DNA from: an uncultured bacterium
GTDB lineage: Bacteria; Verrucomicrobiota; Kiritimatiellia; RFP12; CAIWXQ01
Assembly: GCA_903861045.1 (NCBI GenBank)
Contig: CAIOST010000230.1
Span: 1 to 32,893, forward strand
Direction: 5' to 3'
DNA: 32,893 nt
Part shown: piece by piece, positions 1 through 9,075 of the stretch
Position numbering within the stretch: position 1 is the stretch's first letter
Layout: each line of letters starts with the position of its first letter
Notes under the pieces: model-generated
The model's database searches: none
What the model was told of the DNA's origin: nothing
What the model saw: only the letters and a program-made list of their open reading frames with translations
Translations under genes and position numbers: made by a program

Positions 1-166
1 CCGATCCTGCCCGTGTCCAAATCCTCTGCCAACCAACACCTCGCCACTGCTAGCATACACAAAAGCGGCTTCTGCGGTTACCACAAAGCCCTTGCTACAG
101 CCAGCCTGCGTTAGGTGGCGCTTCAGGAAAAGACCATGCCCCCTGGCGGCTTTCGGTCATGCGCGC

Positions 167-199
167 TTTACATCGCCATCATCTAGGCCTATCCTAGAT
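167..199 (+). promoter_or_regulatory. Promoter with overlapping palindromic operator-like site, upstream of tcdA
   Basis: A sigma70-like promoter is visible: TTTACA at 167-172, a 17-bp spacer, and TATCCT at 190-195. A palindrome with 7-bp arms (ATCTAGG, loop CCTAT, CCTAGAT) spans 181-199 and covers the -10 box. That placement suits a repressor site. The transcript would start near 202 and carry tcdA and the Rrf2 regulator gene, so autoregulation by the Rrf2 protein is a reasonable guess but unproven. Bases 1-166 show no convincing gene. Confidence 0.45.
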
Positions 200-252
200 A
201 GCCGTCCTGCGCCAGCTCGCGCGGCGCGCAGGGGCGAAGGAAGGATGTCAAG

Positions 253-1170
253 ATGGATGCACCCAAGGCACATGGTGTCGAGCTTCTGCCGCATAGCCAG
301 GCTGGCGGGCTCGATCGCCGGTTTGACCGCTTGGCGCGCTTGGTTGGTGAGGAGAGTCTGCGCCGGTTGCAGCAAGCGCATGTCATGGTGGTGGGGATTG
401 GCGGGGTGGGCTCCTGGGCAGTCGAGAGCCTGGTGCGTTCGGGGATCGGCACGATCACGCTGGTGGACTTTGACGATGTGTGCATTACCAACTTCAACCG
501 CCAGTTGCATGCGCTAGGCGGGCGGATCGGCCAGCCCAAGGCTGACGTGATGGCCGAGCGGCTGCGAGAGATCAATCCGGCGGTGGTGGTTCATGTGCAA
601 GGGTGTTTCTACGGCGAGCATACCGCCGAGCAGATCCTCGCGGTCAGGCCGGATTTTGTCATAGACGCCATTGATTGCGTTTCCTCCAAGTGTCATTTGC
701 TGGCCACCTGCCACGCGCGCGGCATTCGCGTGGTTTGCTCGACGGGGTCGGGGGGGCGCCTGGATCCCACCAGCATTGTGGTAGCGGATCTATCCCGGAC
801 CGATGTGGACCCGCTGGCGCGTATGGTGCGTAAGATCCTGCGGCGGGAGTACGGTTTCCCGCGGGAGAAGCAGGGCGCCTTTGGCATCCCCGCGGTCTAT
901 TCGCGCGAGGATCCGCTGCCGCCACGGGAACTCCCCAGCGACGGGGGGAGTGCGCGGCGTTGCTTCTGCACCAGCAAAAACTCGGAATTTTTCAACTGCG
1001 ACGACCGGAATGTGATCCTGGGTTCCGCAGCGTTTGTCACGGGCGCCTTTGGCCTGCACTGTGCGGCGGTGGTTGTGCGCGGGCTGCTGGCGGAGCCGCC
1101 GGCCACCGAGCTGACCGTCAGCGATACAGGTGCGGGAAGCACCGTGCTGTCGGAGATGACGATCGGATAA
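253..1170 (+). CDS. tcdA: tRNA threonylcarbamoyladenosine dehydratase (TcdA/CsdL, ThiF-E1 family)
   Basis: This 305-residue protein belongs to the E1-like ThiF/MoeB superfamily. TcdA enzymes use ATP to dehydrate and cyclise t6A at position 37 of ANN-decoding tRNAs. The Rossmann ATP-binding loop GIGGVGS lies at residues 48-54, followed by an acidic strand end (LVDFDDV), the N-R-Q region (FNRQLHALGG) and the DAIDCVSSK segment from residue 138. The middle part, ADLSRTDVDPLARMVRKILR, is typical of TcdA rather than of ThiF or MoeB, and the zinc CxxC pairs of MoeB are missing. The ATG at 253 is preceded by an AAGGAAGG ribosome site at about 237-244. An ATG at 245 is in another frame. The Rrf2 gene follows after 7 bp, so the two are probably co-transcribed. 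Confidence 0.9.
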   Translation: MDAPKAHGVELLPHSQAGGLDRRFDRLARLVGEESLRRLQQAHVMVVGIGGVGSWAVESLVRSGIGTITLVDFDDVCITNFNRQLHALGGRIGQPKADVMAERLREINPAVVVHVQGCFYGEHTAEQILAVRPDFVIDAIDCVSSKCHLLATCHARGIRVVCSTGSGGRLDPTSIVVADLSRTDVDPLARMVRKILRREYGFPREKQGAFGIPAVYSREDPLPPRELPSDGGSARRCFCTSKNSEFFNCDDRNVILGSAAFVTGAFGLHCAAVVVRGLLAEPPATELTVSDTGAGSTVLSEMTIG

Positions 1171-1177
1171 ACACCGT

Positions 1178-1618
1178 ATGCAGATTTCTACCAAAGGCAG
1201 ATACGGACTACGCATCCTGCTGGATATCGCCAGTCATGAAGCGCAGGGTCCGGTCACGATGCGCGAGATGGCGCAGCGTCAGGAGATCTCGCAAAAGTAT
1301 TTGTGGCAGGTGATCAATCCGCTGAAGGTAGCGGGGATGTTGCGGGCAACCCGTGGGGCGGCAGGCGGTTATGTGCTGGCAAAGGCGCCGGAGCAGATTA
1401 CCGTGCAGGATATCGTGGAGATCCTGGAGGGACCTGTGACCATGGTACGGTGTGTGCATCTGCCGGGGAGTTGCCGCCGCAGCGCGGGATGCACGGCCCG
1501 CGGGGCGTGGGCGGAGATTGAACAGCGCGTGCGCGAAACGATGGCCGGCATCACGTTGCAATACCTGCTGATCCAGCAGGCCCAGAATGCGGTCGCCAGC
1601 ACGTCCTACGACATCTGA
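1178..1618 (+). CDS. Rrf2-family transcriptional regulator with putative Fe-S cysteines
   Basis: This 146-residue protein has the Rrf2 winged-helix layout. It opens with MQISTKGRYGLRILLDIA, followed by the recognition helix ISQKYLWQVINPLKVAGML, the wing RGAAGGYVLAK and the dimerisation segment DIVEILEGP. Cysteines at 92, 99 and 105 sit where IscR, NsrR and RirA hold their Fe-S cluster, so it may sense iron, redox state or nitric oxide. The spacing CX6CX5C is close to but not identical with IscR (CX5CX5C). No isc or suf genes are nearby, which argues against a simple IscR assignment. It starts 7 bp after the tcdA stop with only a weak ribosome site, suggesting translational coupling. The target genes cannot be read from the sequence. 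Confidence 0.85.
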   Translation: MQISTKGRYGLRILLDIASHEAQGPVTMREMAQRQEISQKYLWQVINPLKVAGMLRATRGAAGGYVLAKAPEQITVQDIVEILEGPVTMVRCVHLPGSCRRSAGCTARGAWAEIEQRVRETMAGITLQYLLIQQAQNAVASTSYDI

Positions 1619-1667
1619 GGCCGCGTTTGCTGGGCATGCCGCAGGAGCCAGCCACTTCGGGCGGGTG

Positions 1668-2075
1668 CTAGACGTGCAAGCGCGCCGCCAGGGCCTGCAT
1701 CTCCGCCGGTTGGTCGTACCGCCCAGGGAGCCAGCGTAGCTCCCGGTGGTTCCAGCGCGGGATTACATGGAAATGCACATGCGGCACCGCTTGTGAGGCG
1801 CAGGCGCCGTTGGACTGCAGCAGGTTGAATCCGTCACATGGCAGTCGCTGCAGCAGGATGGTGGCGGTCTGCTGCACGACCGGCATCAGGCGGAGCAACC
1901 AGTCGGCGGGTAGATCGGTGAATCGTTCGGCGTGGTAGCGCGGGATGACCAGCGTGTGCCCCTTCTCGAACGGGGCGATATCGAGGAACGCATAGGCATG
2001 CTCGTCCTCATACACACAGGCGCTAGCAATTTGCTTGGCCAGAATCTTACAGAAGATGCAACTGGGGTCGGTCAT
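1668..2075 (-). CDS. HIT-family protein (histidine triad nucleotide hydrolase)
   Basis: This 135-residue protein is a normal-length HIT protein. The histidine triad is H99, H101 and H103 in HVHFHVIPR, preceded by the family segment NGACASQAVP. An N-terminal C6-x2-C9 pair (CIFCKI) is the usual half of a zinc site in bacterial Hit/HinT-like proteins. The family hydrolyses AMP-conjugated nucleotides such as adenosine phosphoramidates or dinucleoside polyphosphates. The true substrate here is unknown. The ATG lies at 2075 on the minus strand, with a strong GGAGGAAG ribosome site just before it. The gene is convergent with the Rrf2 gene and its stop lies 50 bp from that gene's end. Confidence 0.88.
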   Translation of the reverse strand: MTDPSCIFCKILAKQIASACVYEDEHAYAFLDIAPFEKGHTLVIPRYHAERFTDLPADWLLRLMPVVQQTATILLQRLPCDGFNLLQSNGACASQAVPHVHFHVIPRWNHRELRWLPGRYDQPAEMQALAARLHV

Positions 2076-2261
2076 GAACTTCCTCCCGAAGAACGCCGAA
2101 TAGCATGCGCTGCGGCGCCGGCGGCGTCAAGCCTGCGTGCGATTACGGTGGACGAGGTGAGCTTTCCCAATCGTCCACCGGAGTGGCAACCGCAGGACCG
2201 TGCCTTGGGCGAATTTTAGGCTGCTGTCAGTAGCCCCGGCCCGCCCCCGGGCCGAGGGCGG

Positions 2262-2596
2262 ATTGCTATCCCGGGCCGGGTATTCTGGTGACGGTCGGCT
2301 TTATTGACCCTGGTAACTGGGCGGCCAACGTGGCGGCGGGGGCGCAGTTCGGCTATGCGCTGCTCTGGGTGGTTACGCTCTCCACCATCATGCTGGTGCT
2401 GCTGCAACATAATGCGGCGCATCTGGGCATCGCCACCGGACTCTGCCTGTCGGAGGCCGCGACGGCGCATCTGCCCCGGCCAGTCTCGGTCAGCATCATT
2501 TTGACGGCGGTCGCGGCGGCCGCCGCCACGGCGCTGGCGGAACTGCTCGGGGCAGCCATCGCCCTGCAGATGCTCTTCCATTCTGTACTGGGGTGA
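2262..2596 (+). pseudogene. Truncated, frameshifted NRAMP-family Mn/Fe transporter remnant
   Basis: The translation from about 2270 reads PGPGILVTVGFIDPGNWAAN and continues through the first three membrane segments of an NRAMP divalent-metal transporter. It includes the metal-binding DPGN of helix 1 (DPGNW) and AGAQFGYALLWV. Only about 110 of the roughly 400 expected residues remain before a stop at 2594-2596. Upstream, IAIPG (from 2262) is in a different frame from PGPGILV, consistent with loss of one C in the run near 2275. There is no start codon with a ribosome site. Degenerate bits of the next helix may persist in mixed frames to about 2700. The rest of 2076-2738 contains nothing else I recognise. 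The transporter is non-functional. Confidence 0.75.
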
Positions 2597-2738
2597 GCTG
2601 CGCTGGACATCGCGTGCCGTTTTTGGCACTCTTCCTCGCGTGATCGTTTGGCGGCATGTTCTGGTTTGTCGGCCTGCTATTGGTTCCGGTCTAAGCGAAT
2701 CGTGGTCGCCTTTCGGTCACGGTGAGGAAGCCCGCAGT

Positions 2739-5135
2739 ATGCCAACTAATGACCTGACCGTATGGATGAAGCAGCCGGCCCGCAACTGGAACGAAGCGCT
2801 TCCGATCGGCAACGGGCGGCTCGGGGCCATGATCCATGGGGCTTTTTTCCAGGAATGCCTGCAGCTCAATGAGGAGAGCGTCTGGGCGGGGCGCTATCAG
2901 GACCGCACCAATCCCGCGGCGCTCCAGGCCTTGCCCAAACTGCGGGACCTGCTTTTCAAGGGGCAGCATGCGGAGGCGACCAAGCTGGCACAAGCCAGCA
3001 TGATGGGTTGTCCGCCGACGATTCAATCCTATCAGCCCCTGGCCGATTTGCGTATGAAGCTGTCGAGTGGATGGGGGGCGGACGAGGGCAGTTATCGCCG
3101 CGCCTTGGATCTCCAGACCGGCATCCACACTGTCAGCTTCCGCTGGAACACCGGGGTGCCGCAGGGGCTTGATGGCGTCTGGGATAACAGCCGGGACCCC
3201 TTTGTCGGGCAGACGCGCGAGAGCTTTGCCTCGGCGGTGGATCAGGTGTTGATCTTGCATGTGGCGGCGGATCGTCCCGGTACGCTGAGCACGCGCCTGC
3301 GGTTCGAGCGCGAACAGGATGTCACGGAGAATCGCGCCATAGAGAATCGCTTGGTCCTGGCTGGGCGGCTGGGCGCGGCTGGGCTCTGTTTCCGGGCCGA
3401 GGCTGAAGTCCGCATCGCGGGTGGCCGGCTGGAGCACCACGGCAACAGCCTGACGGTGTCGGGCGCGGATACCATCACAGTCGTGCTGGCCGGGGCCACC
3501 AGCTATGTAGGGCCAGAAGATGCCTCGGCCGATCCGGCCGCGCGCTGCGCGGCGGTGCTGGCGCGCGTGGCCGGGAAATCCTACGCCGAACTGAAGGCCG
3601 CGCACGTGGCCGATCATCGGCGGCTCTTCGATCGCGTGGCCCTTGACCTAGGCCGGACTGCGCAGGCCGACCTGCCGACAGACCAACGACTGGTCGACCT
3701 GGCGGCTGGCCACGCCGACCCGGCGCTCATGGCGCTCTACTTTCAGTTTGGTCGCTACCTGCTCATGGCGGCCTCACGCCCCGGCTCCCTGCCGGCCAAC
3801 TTACAGGGGATTTGGAACGACCAGTTGGAGGCCCCGTGGAACAGCGACTTCCACCCGAATATCAACCTCCAGATGAACTACTGGCCCGCCGAGGTCGCCA
3901 ACCTTCCGGAATGTCATCACCCCTTGTTTCAGTGGCTGCAAGCCTGCGGAAAGTCCGGTGCGCACACCGCCCGGCAGCACTATGGTGCCCGCGGCTGGGT
4001 GATGCATCACGTATCAGATATCTTTGCCTGCACGGCGCCGATGGACGGGGTGTGGGGCGTTTGGCCGGTGGGGGGCGCCTGGCTGGCGCAACATCCGTGG
4101 GAACACTATGCCTTCACAGGGGATCTAGCCTTCCTGCGCGACGAAGGATGGCCGCTGATGAAAGGCGCCGCCCGCTTTCTGCTGGATTTCCTGGTCGAAG
4201 CCCCGGCCGGTGTGCCGGGTGCCGGGTACCTGGTGACCAATCCCTCCCACTCGCCAGAGAATACCTTCCGGTGCAGCGATGGCACGACGTCGATGTTCAC
4301 CTATGCGGCCACCATGGATCTGCAGATCGCGCATAACCTTCTGACCAACTGCCTGCGTGCGCTCGCGGCGCTGGACAATCCGCCGGCCGAGCAGGAATTC
4401 CAGCGCGAACTGGCCGCGGCGCTCCCGCGCCTAGCGCCCTTGCAGGTCAGCCCCCGCACCGGTTGTCTGCAGGAGTGGATCGAAGATCACGAAGAAACGG
4501 AGCCAGGGCACCGGCATATTTCGCATCTGTTTGCGATCTATCCGGGCGATCAACTGACGCTGGACGGCGCGCCGGCGCTGACGGCGGCGGCGCGCCAGTC
4601 GCTGGAGCGGCGGCTGGCGTCCGGCGGCGGCCATACCGGTTGGAGTCGCGCGTGGATCATCAACCTCTGGGCCCGCTTCCGCGACGCGGAACAAGCCTAC
4701 GAGAACGTGCGGCAGTTACTGGCCCAGAGCACTTTGCCGAACCTCTTGGATAATCATCCGCCGTTCCAGATCGACGGGAACTTTGGCGGCTGCGCGGGCA
4801 TAGCGGAAATGCTGCTGCAAAGCCATGCCGGGAAACTCTGCCTGTTGCCGGCCTTGCCGGCCGCCTGGGCGACAGGGTCGGTACGCGGGTTGCGGGCGCG
4901 CGGCGGTTTTGAGGTGGATCTGGTCTTTGCGCAAGGCCGCCTGCGTCGCGCCACGCTCCGCAGCCTCACGGGCGCACTCTGTCGGGTCGCTGTGCCGGCC
5001 GGCACCGGCAAGCTGCAGGTGGGCGACGCGGCCACCGCCGGCGTGCTGGGCGTGTGCCTGGTCAGCGCGACGGAAATCGAATTCCCAACACAGGCCGGCC
5101 ATGTTTATGAGGTGACGGCCTGCTGGGGGGCGTGA
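2739..5135 (+). CDS. Glycoside hydrolase family 95, alpha-L-fucosidase-type
   Basis: This 798-residue protein matches GH95 over its full length. GH95 enzymes are inverting alpha-1,2-L-fucosidases, with some alpha-L-galactosidases, acting on fucosylated glycans. The N-terminal domain begins [20 protein letters not shown] with GRLGAMIHG, then LNEESVWAG. The (alpha/alpha)6 barrel carries every expected active-site element: N374 and N376 in NINLQMNYW, the general acid E579 in LQEWIED followed by PGHRHISHL, and D679 in QIDGNFGG. I chose the ATG at 2739 because GTGAGGAAG lies 8 bases upstream. An in-frame upstream extension only reads into the NRAMP relic. No signal peptide is seen, so the enzyme may be cytoplasmic, which is unusual for the family. 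The exact linkage specificity is not readable. Confidence 0.9.
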   Translation: MPTNDLTVWMKQPARNWNEALPIGNGRLGAMIHGAFFQECLQLNEESVWAGRYQDRTNPAALQALPKLRDLLFKGQHAEATKLAQASMMGCPPTIQSYQPLADLRMKLSSGWGADEGSYRRALDLQTGIHTVSFRWNTGVPQGLDGVWDNSRDPFVGQTRESFASAVDQVLILHVAADRPGTLSTRLRFEREQDVTENRAIENRLVLAGRLGAAGLCFRAEAEVRIAGGRLEHHGNSLTVSGADTITVVLAGATSYVGPEDASADPAARCAAVLARVAGKSYAELKAAHVADHRRLFDRVALDLGRTAQADLPTDQRLVDLAAGHADPALMALYFQFGRYLLMAASRPGSLPANLQGIWNDQLEAPWNSDFHPNINLQMNYWPAEVANLPECHHPLFQWLQACGKSGAHTARQHYGARGWVMHHVSDIFACTAPMDGVWGVWPVGGAWLAQHPWEHYAFTGDLAFLRDEGWPLMKGAARFLLDFLVEAPAGVPGAGYLVTNPSHSPENTFRCSDGTTSMFTYAATMDLQIAHNLLTNCLRALAALDNPPAEQEFQRELAAALPRLAPLQVSPRTGCLQEWIEDHEETEPGHRHISHLFAIYPGDQLTLDGAPALTAAARQSLERRLASGGGHTGWSRAWIINLWARFRDAEQAYENVRQLLAQSTLPNLLDNHPPFQIDGNFGGCAGIAEMLLQSHAGKLCLLPALPAAWATGSVRGLRARGGFEVDLVFAQGRLRRATLRSLTGALCRVAVPAGTGKLQVGDAATAGVLGVCLVSATEIEFPTQAGHVYEVTACWGA

Positions 5136-5223
5136 GCAAGGGGGCCACGGTTGCCCTGCGCAGGCGGGGCTTGCCTCAGGCGCGTACACCTGCCACAATC
5201 CACAAACCGGAAAGAGAGAGGTT

Positions 5224-5760
5224 ATGAAACAGCTATTCCTGGTCCTGTGTGTGCTGGCCGCACTGCCGCTGCTGGCTGATGAATGGCTGCGTACGGTGCA
5301 GATCTCTACGGAACGGCCGGATGATGGCCAGCAGATCATCAATCTGCGCATCACGCCCAACAAGACCGTGGAGTATGACCTGCTGCAGATCGAATGCGTC
5401 TATCGCCAGAAGTTCCCCTGGCCAAATGAGCAGGGGCAGACCGTGATGCGCACCTTGGAACCGGTGGCCTTTATCTACCGCCGCCCCGCCGTTAAGATGG
5501 TCGAGGAGCTGGACCTGAACCTGAGCTTCCGTGCGCCCGTCAGCTATGCACGGCTGGCCGAGGCGTTCGGGGCGGCTACGTTCCGGACAAACGCACCCAT
5601 TGTGATTGACCGGCTGCGCATCAGCGGGGAGCGGGGCGATGCCCGGCTCTGGCAGCAGGAGCTGAAGGTCCCCGGCAAATATGAAATCAAGGCGCGTCCC
5701 CCCCAACCGCCGACCCCGCCGCCGCCTAAGGGGAAGTTTGGCGAAATAGATCTGGATTAA
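5224..5760 (+). CDS. Small secreted protein of unknown function, proline-rich tail
   Basis: This 178-residue protein is not a family I recognise. It begins with a clear signal peptide (MKQLFLVLCVLAALPLLA, cleavage near residue 18), so it is exported. The mature part is predicted mostly beta by eye. It has a hydrophilic region with RRPAVKMVEELDLNLSFRAP and ends in a proline-rich stretch (RPPQPPTPPPP) and an acidic terminus. There is no lipobox or membrane anchor beyond the signal. The ATG at 5224 follows a purine-rich AAAGAGAGAGG ribosome site. RuvA starts 10 bp after the stop, so the two may share a transcript, but the function shows no link. Confidence 0.75.
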   Translation: MKQLFLVLCVLAALPLLADEWLRTVQISTERPDDGQQIINLRITPNKTVEYDLLQIECVYRQKFPWPNEQGQTVMRTLEPVAFIYRRPAVKMVEELDLNLSFRAPVSYARLAEAFGAATFRTNAPIVIDRLRISGERGDARLWQQELKVPGKYEIKARPPQPPTPPPPKGKFGEIDLD

Positions 5761-5770
5761 GGCCGGCCGT

Positions 5771-6370
5771 ATGATTGCGTACTTGCATGGTATCCTGGCG
5801 GAAAAACACCCCACTTCCATCGTGCTGGATGTGCAGGGCATCGGCTATGCCGTGTCGATCCCCCTCAGCACCTACGATCGCCTCCCCGCCTCCGGGGGCA
5901 CCTGCCGCTTGCAGATCCACCACCACATGCGCGAGGATGGTCAGTCACTGTACGGCTTTGCTGCGGCCGAAGAGAAGCAGATGTTCGAGTTGCTCATTAG
6001 CATCTCTGGCATCGGACCCAAGGTGGCGTTGGGGGTCTTGAGCGGGCTACAGGTGGCGGAGTTGCGCGCCGCTATTGCCGAGGGGGACGTCAAGCGCCTG
6101 AGCAGCGTGCGCGGCGTGGGCAAGAAGACCGCGGAACGCATCGTGGTGGAACTGCGCGATAAGATCGACCCCGCCGAAGCCCTGACCAGCCGCGCCGTGG
6201 CCGCTGGCGATGCTGCCGGCGCCACCGTCTTGCGCGATACGGTCCTGGCACTGGCCGCGCTGGGCTTCCCGCAGGATCAGGCCCGCAAGATGGTACAGAC
6301 GGTGCTGGATGCCGGCGCCAGCACCACCGACACCGAAGCGTTGTTAAAATTGGCCCTGGCCAGCCGCTAA
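5771..6370 (+). CDS. ruvA: Holliday junction branch migration protein RuvA
   Basis: This 199-residue protein is full-length RuvA, the tetrameric DNA-junction binding subunit that positions RuvB motors on Holliday junctions. Domain I is the OB fold (MIAYLHGILAEKHP, then DVQGIGYAVSIP). Domain II holds the two helix-hairpin-helix motifs (ISGIGPKVALGVLSGL and VRGVGKKTAERIVVELRDK). Domain III, the RuvB-binding part, is the C-terminal LALAALGFPQDQARKMV region. The start at 5771 has a modest AAGG ribosome site 8 bases upstream. RuvB and RuvC are not adjacent, which is common outside Proteobacteria. Confidence 0.95.
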   Translation: MIAYLHGILAEKHPTSIVLDVQGIGYAVSIPLSTYDRLPASGGTCRLQIHHHMREDGQSLYGFAAAEEKQMFELLISISGIGPKVALGVLSGLQVAELRAAIAEGDVKRLSSVRGVGKKTAERIVVELRDKIDPAEALTSRAVAAGDAAGATVLRDTVLALAALGFPQDQARKMVQTVLDAGASTTDTEALLKLALASR

Positions 6371-6395
6371 TGGCACCAGGAAGGAGACTTTGATC

Positions 6396-7487
6396 ATGTC
6401 GTTGAAAATCCGTGAGAATTGCACCTGGGATCAACTCTCGCTGGGCGAGGTGATGCTGCGTATGGACCCTGGCGAGGGGCGCATCCGCACCGCTCGCTCC
6501 TTCCGCGTCTGGGAAGGCGGCGGCGAATACAATGTGGCGCGTGGCTTGCGCAAATGCTTCAACCTCAAAACCGCGGTCTGCACCGCCTTTGTGGATAATG
6601 AGGTTGGCCGGCTGGTCGAGGACTTTATCCTGCAGGGCGGCGTGGCCACGGATTACATCCAGTGGCGGCCGGATGATGGCATCGGCCGATCCATCCGCAA
6701 CGGCTTGAACTTCACGGAGCGCGGCTTTGGCGTGCGTGGCGCGGTCGGGGTCTCCGATCGCGGACACACGGCCGCCAGCCAGCTCAAACCCGGCGATTTC
6801 GACTGGGATCTGATTTTCGGCAAGCTCGGGGTGCGCTGGTTCCATACCGGCGGGATCTTCGCTGCTCTGAGCGAAACTACCGCGGCCCTGACGATCGAAG
6901 CGGTTCAGGCCGCCGCCCGCCACGGCACGATCGTCAGCTACGACCTGAACTACCGCCCCAGCCTCTGGAAAAGCATCGGCGGCCAGGCCAAGGCGAGGCA
7001 GGTGAACCGCGAAATCGCCAAGTATGTGGATGTGATGCTCGGCAACGAAGAGGATTTCACGGCCTCCCTCGGCTTCGAGGTCAAGGGGATGGATGCCAAC
7101 CTGACGCACATCGAGACCGAATCGTTTCAGCAGATGCTCATCACGGCCGTGGCGGCCTATCCGAACTTCCGGGTGGTCGGCACCACGCTGCGCTCGGTTC
7201 TCAGCGCTACGCGCAACGACTGGAGCGCCATCTGCTGGATGAACGGCGCCTTCTACCACAGCCGCAGCTACCCCGGCCTGGAGATCCTCGATCGCGTGGG
7301 CGGCGGCGACAGCTTTGCCAGCGGCCTGATCTACGGCCTGCTGCAGACCGGCGACCCGCAAAAGGCCGTGGACTATGGCGCCGCCCATGGCGCCCTGGCC
7401 ATGACCACCCCGGGAGACACCTCCATGGCCACGCTCGCCGAGGTCCAGAAACTCATGGCCGGCGGCAGCGCGCGCGTGCAGCGCTGA
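6396..7487 (+). CDS. PfkB-family carbohydrate kinase, 2-keto-3-deoxygluconate-kinase-like
   Basis: This 363-residue protein is a ribokinase/PfkB-fold sugar kinase. The N-terminus (LGEVMLRMDPGEG, then FRVWEGGGEYNVARGL) resembles KdgK, which phosphorylates 2-keto-3-deoxygluconate with ATP. The PfkB signature 2 is RVGGGDSFASGLIYGLL, with the catalytic base at about D305. YDLNYRPSLW in the middle is the typical phosphate/sugar-side strand. The ATG at 6396 has AAGGAG at 6381-6386. A TTG six bases earlier in frame is less likely. It lies 25 bp after ruvA and 3 bp before the next gene. The length is slightly above the usual 310-350 residues. The substrate is inferred only from N-terminal similarity, so another keto-sugar acid or ketose is possible. 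Confidence 0.82.
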   Translation: MSLKIRENCTWDQLSLGEVMLRMDPGEGRIRTARSFRVWEGGGEYNVARGLRKCFNLKTAVCTAFVDNEVGRLVEDFILQGGVATDYIQWRPDDGIGRSIRNGLNFTERGFGVRGAVGVSDRGHTAASQLKPGDFDWDLIFGKLGVRWFHTGGIFAALSETTAALTIEAVQAAARHGTIVSYDLNYRPSLWKSIGGQAKARQVNREIAKYVDVMLGNEEDFTASLGFEVKGMDANLTHIETESFQQMLITAVAAYPNFRVVGTTLRSVLSATRNDWSAICWMNGAFYHSRSYPGLEILDRVGGGDSFASGLIYGLLQTGDPQKAVDYGAAHGALAMTTPGDTSMATLAEVQKLMAGGSARVQR

Positions 7488-7490
7488 CCT

Positions 7491-9062
7491 ATGAAACTAC
7501 GTCTGCAACAGCTCGATCTGCCGCCCGACTACACGCCGGCGCAGCTCGTGCAAACGATGGCCCGCACGCTGCGCTGTCAACCGGCCGCGCTGAGCGGGGT
7601 GCAGGTGGTGCGCCGCTCCGTGGATGCGCGCGGACGTTCGCCGCGCCTCACCGTGGCGGTGGATTTTACCATGGCCGGGCCACTGCCCGCCGGCGTGCGG
7701 GATGTGGAACCGCTCGAGCTGACGCCGCCTGTGGCGGCGCGCGTGATTTCTGATTACCACGGGCCGCGGCCGCTGGTTGTGGGCGCGGGTCCGGCCGGGC
7801 TCATGGCGGCCTGGGGGTTGGCCGAGGCTGGTCTCAAGCCGCTGCTGGTGGAGCGCGGCGAGGCCGCTGCGCCGCGCGCACGGCGCGTGCAGGCCTTCTG
7901 GCAGGACGGCTTGCTCGATGGCGAGAGCAATCTGCTCTACGGCGAAGGGGGCGCCGGGCTCTTCTCGGACGGCAAACTCACCTCGCGCAGCAAGGATCGT
8001 CCGCGCGTGCGGCGCTTCCTGGAGGCGCTGGTGACCTGCGGTGCCTCGCCGGAGATCTTGATCGACGCCGAGCCGCACGTCGGCAGCGATGTACTGGAGC
8101 TGCTGGTCCCGGCCATCCGGAATCGCATGATCGCGCTGGGTGGCGAAGTGCGTTTTGGGGCGCGCCTGGAGCGGCTCGAGATCGAGAACCAGACGGTGCG
8201 CGGCGCCGTGATCTCCGGGGAAGCGTTGCGCACAGATTGTTGCGTGCTGGCCACGGGGCACAGTGCCCGCGACTGCTACGCCATGCTGCTGGAGCAAGGT
8301 GTGCCGCTGGAAGCCAAGCCGTTTGCCATCGGCCTGCGCCTGGAGCTCCCGCAGCACCGCATCGACACGGCGCAATGGGGCGGCAGTTTTCCCGCGCTCG
8401 GCCGTGCCAGCTTCCGCCTGACCCGGCGGGAAGAGGCGCACGCGCGGGCCTGCTACTCTTTTTGCATGTGCCCCGGGGGGCTGGTCATGGCCTGCTCCTC
8501 TGCCGCGGGGTTCCTCACGACCAACGGCATGAGCCTTTCCCAGCGGGACAAACCCATGGGGAATGCGGCCTTTCTGGTGCCGGTGTTCCCGGCGGACTAC
8601 CCGGCCGTAGCCCAAAAGGCCTGGGCAGGCATTGCTTTTCAGGAGAAGTTGGAAGCGGCGGCATTTGCCTTGGGCGGGTCTAACTATACCCTGCCGGCGC
8701 AGCGGCTGGTGGATTTCCTGGAGGGGGCCAGTCCGGCGGAGCTGCCGGCCGCCCGCTCCTGTCAGCGTGCGCGCCCTGCGCAGCTGCGCGGGCTGCTGCC
8801 GGCCTGGGCGGAGGCTACCCTGCGCCTGGCTGTGCCGAAAATGTTGCGCAGCCTGCGCGGGGTTGTACTGGAAGAGGCGCTGCTGTACGCCGCGGAGACG
8901 CGCAGTTCCAGCCCGGTGCGCGTGGTGCGCGGCGAAGATGGCCAATCCATCGGCATCCGCGGCCTCTACCCGTGCGGCGAAGGCGCGGGTTATGCCGGGG
9001 GGATTGTCAGCTCCGGCGTGGACGGCCTGCGCATTTCCGAGGCGATTGTCGGCGCGCGCTGA
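7491..9062 (+). CDS. FAD-dependent dehydrogenase, COG2509 type
   Basis: This 523-residue protein is a two-part COG2509 flavoprotein. Residues 1-85 are the small N-terminal domain usual in this family. A Rossmann dinucleotide-binding motif follows at about residue 93 (PLVVGAGPAGLMAAWGLAEA, with the acidic strand end VERG). A second conserved block is LYGEGGAGLFSDGKLTSRSK. FAD-contacting segments recur at CVLATGHSARDCY and near the C-terminus at GLYPCGEGAGYAGGIVSSG. The physiological reaction of the family is not established. Members are annotated as uncharacterised FAD-dependent dehydrogenases. The ATG lies 3 bp after the PfkB stop, so the two genes are translationally linked. No signal peptide or membrane segment is present. 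Confidence 0.85.
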   Translation: MKLRLQQLDLPPDYTPAQLVQTMARTLRCQPAALSGVQVVRRSVDARGRSPRLTVAVDFTMAGPLPAGVRDVEPLELTPPVAARVISDYHGPRPLVVGAGPAGLMAAWGLAEAGLKPLLVERGEAAAPRARRVQAFWQDGLLDGESNLLYGEGGAGLFSDGKLTSRSKDRPRVRRFLEALVTCGASPEILIDAEPHVGSDVLELLVPAIRNRMIALGGEVRFGARLERLEIENQTVRGAVISGEALRTDCCVLATGHSARDCYAMLLEQGVPLEAKPFAIGLRLELPQHRIDTAQWGGSFPALGRASFRLTRREEAHARACYSFCMCPGGLVMACSSAAGFLTTNGMSLSQRDKPMGNAAFLVPVFPADYPAVAQKAWAGIAFQEKLEAAAFALGGSNYTLPAQRLVDFLEGASPAELPAARSCQRARPAQLRGLLPAWAEATLRLAVPKMLRSLRGVVLEEALLYAAETRSSSPVRVVRGEDGQSIGIRGLYPCGEGAGYAGGIVSSGVDGLRISEAIVGAR

Positions 9063-9075
9063 GCCACTAAGGAAA

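Noticed and set aside
253-1618. A ThiF/MoeB thiamine or molybdopterin gene with a linked IscR
   Set aside because: The ThiF-like protein lacks MoeB zinc cysteines and has the TcdA-specific middle segment. The Rrf2 protein has different cysteine spacing and no isc genes nearby.
7497-8945. 482-codon minus-strand ORF opposite the COG2509 gene
   Set aside because: It mirrors the real gene in GC-rich DNA. Its translation is Arg/His/Gln-rich with no recognisable domain, while the plus strand encodes a clear flavoprotein.
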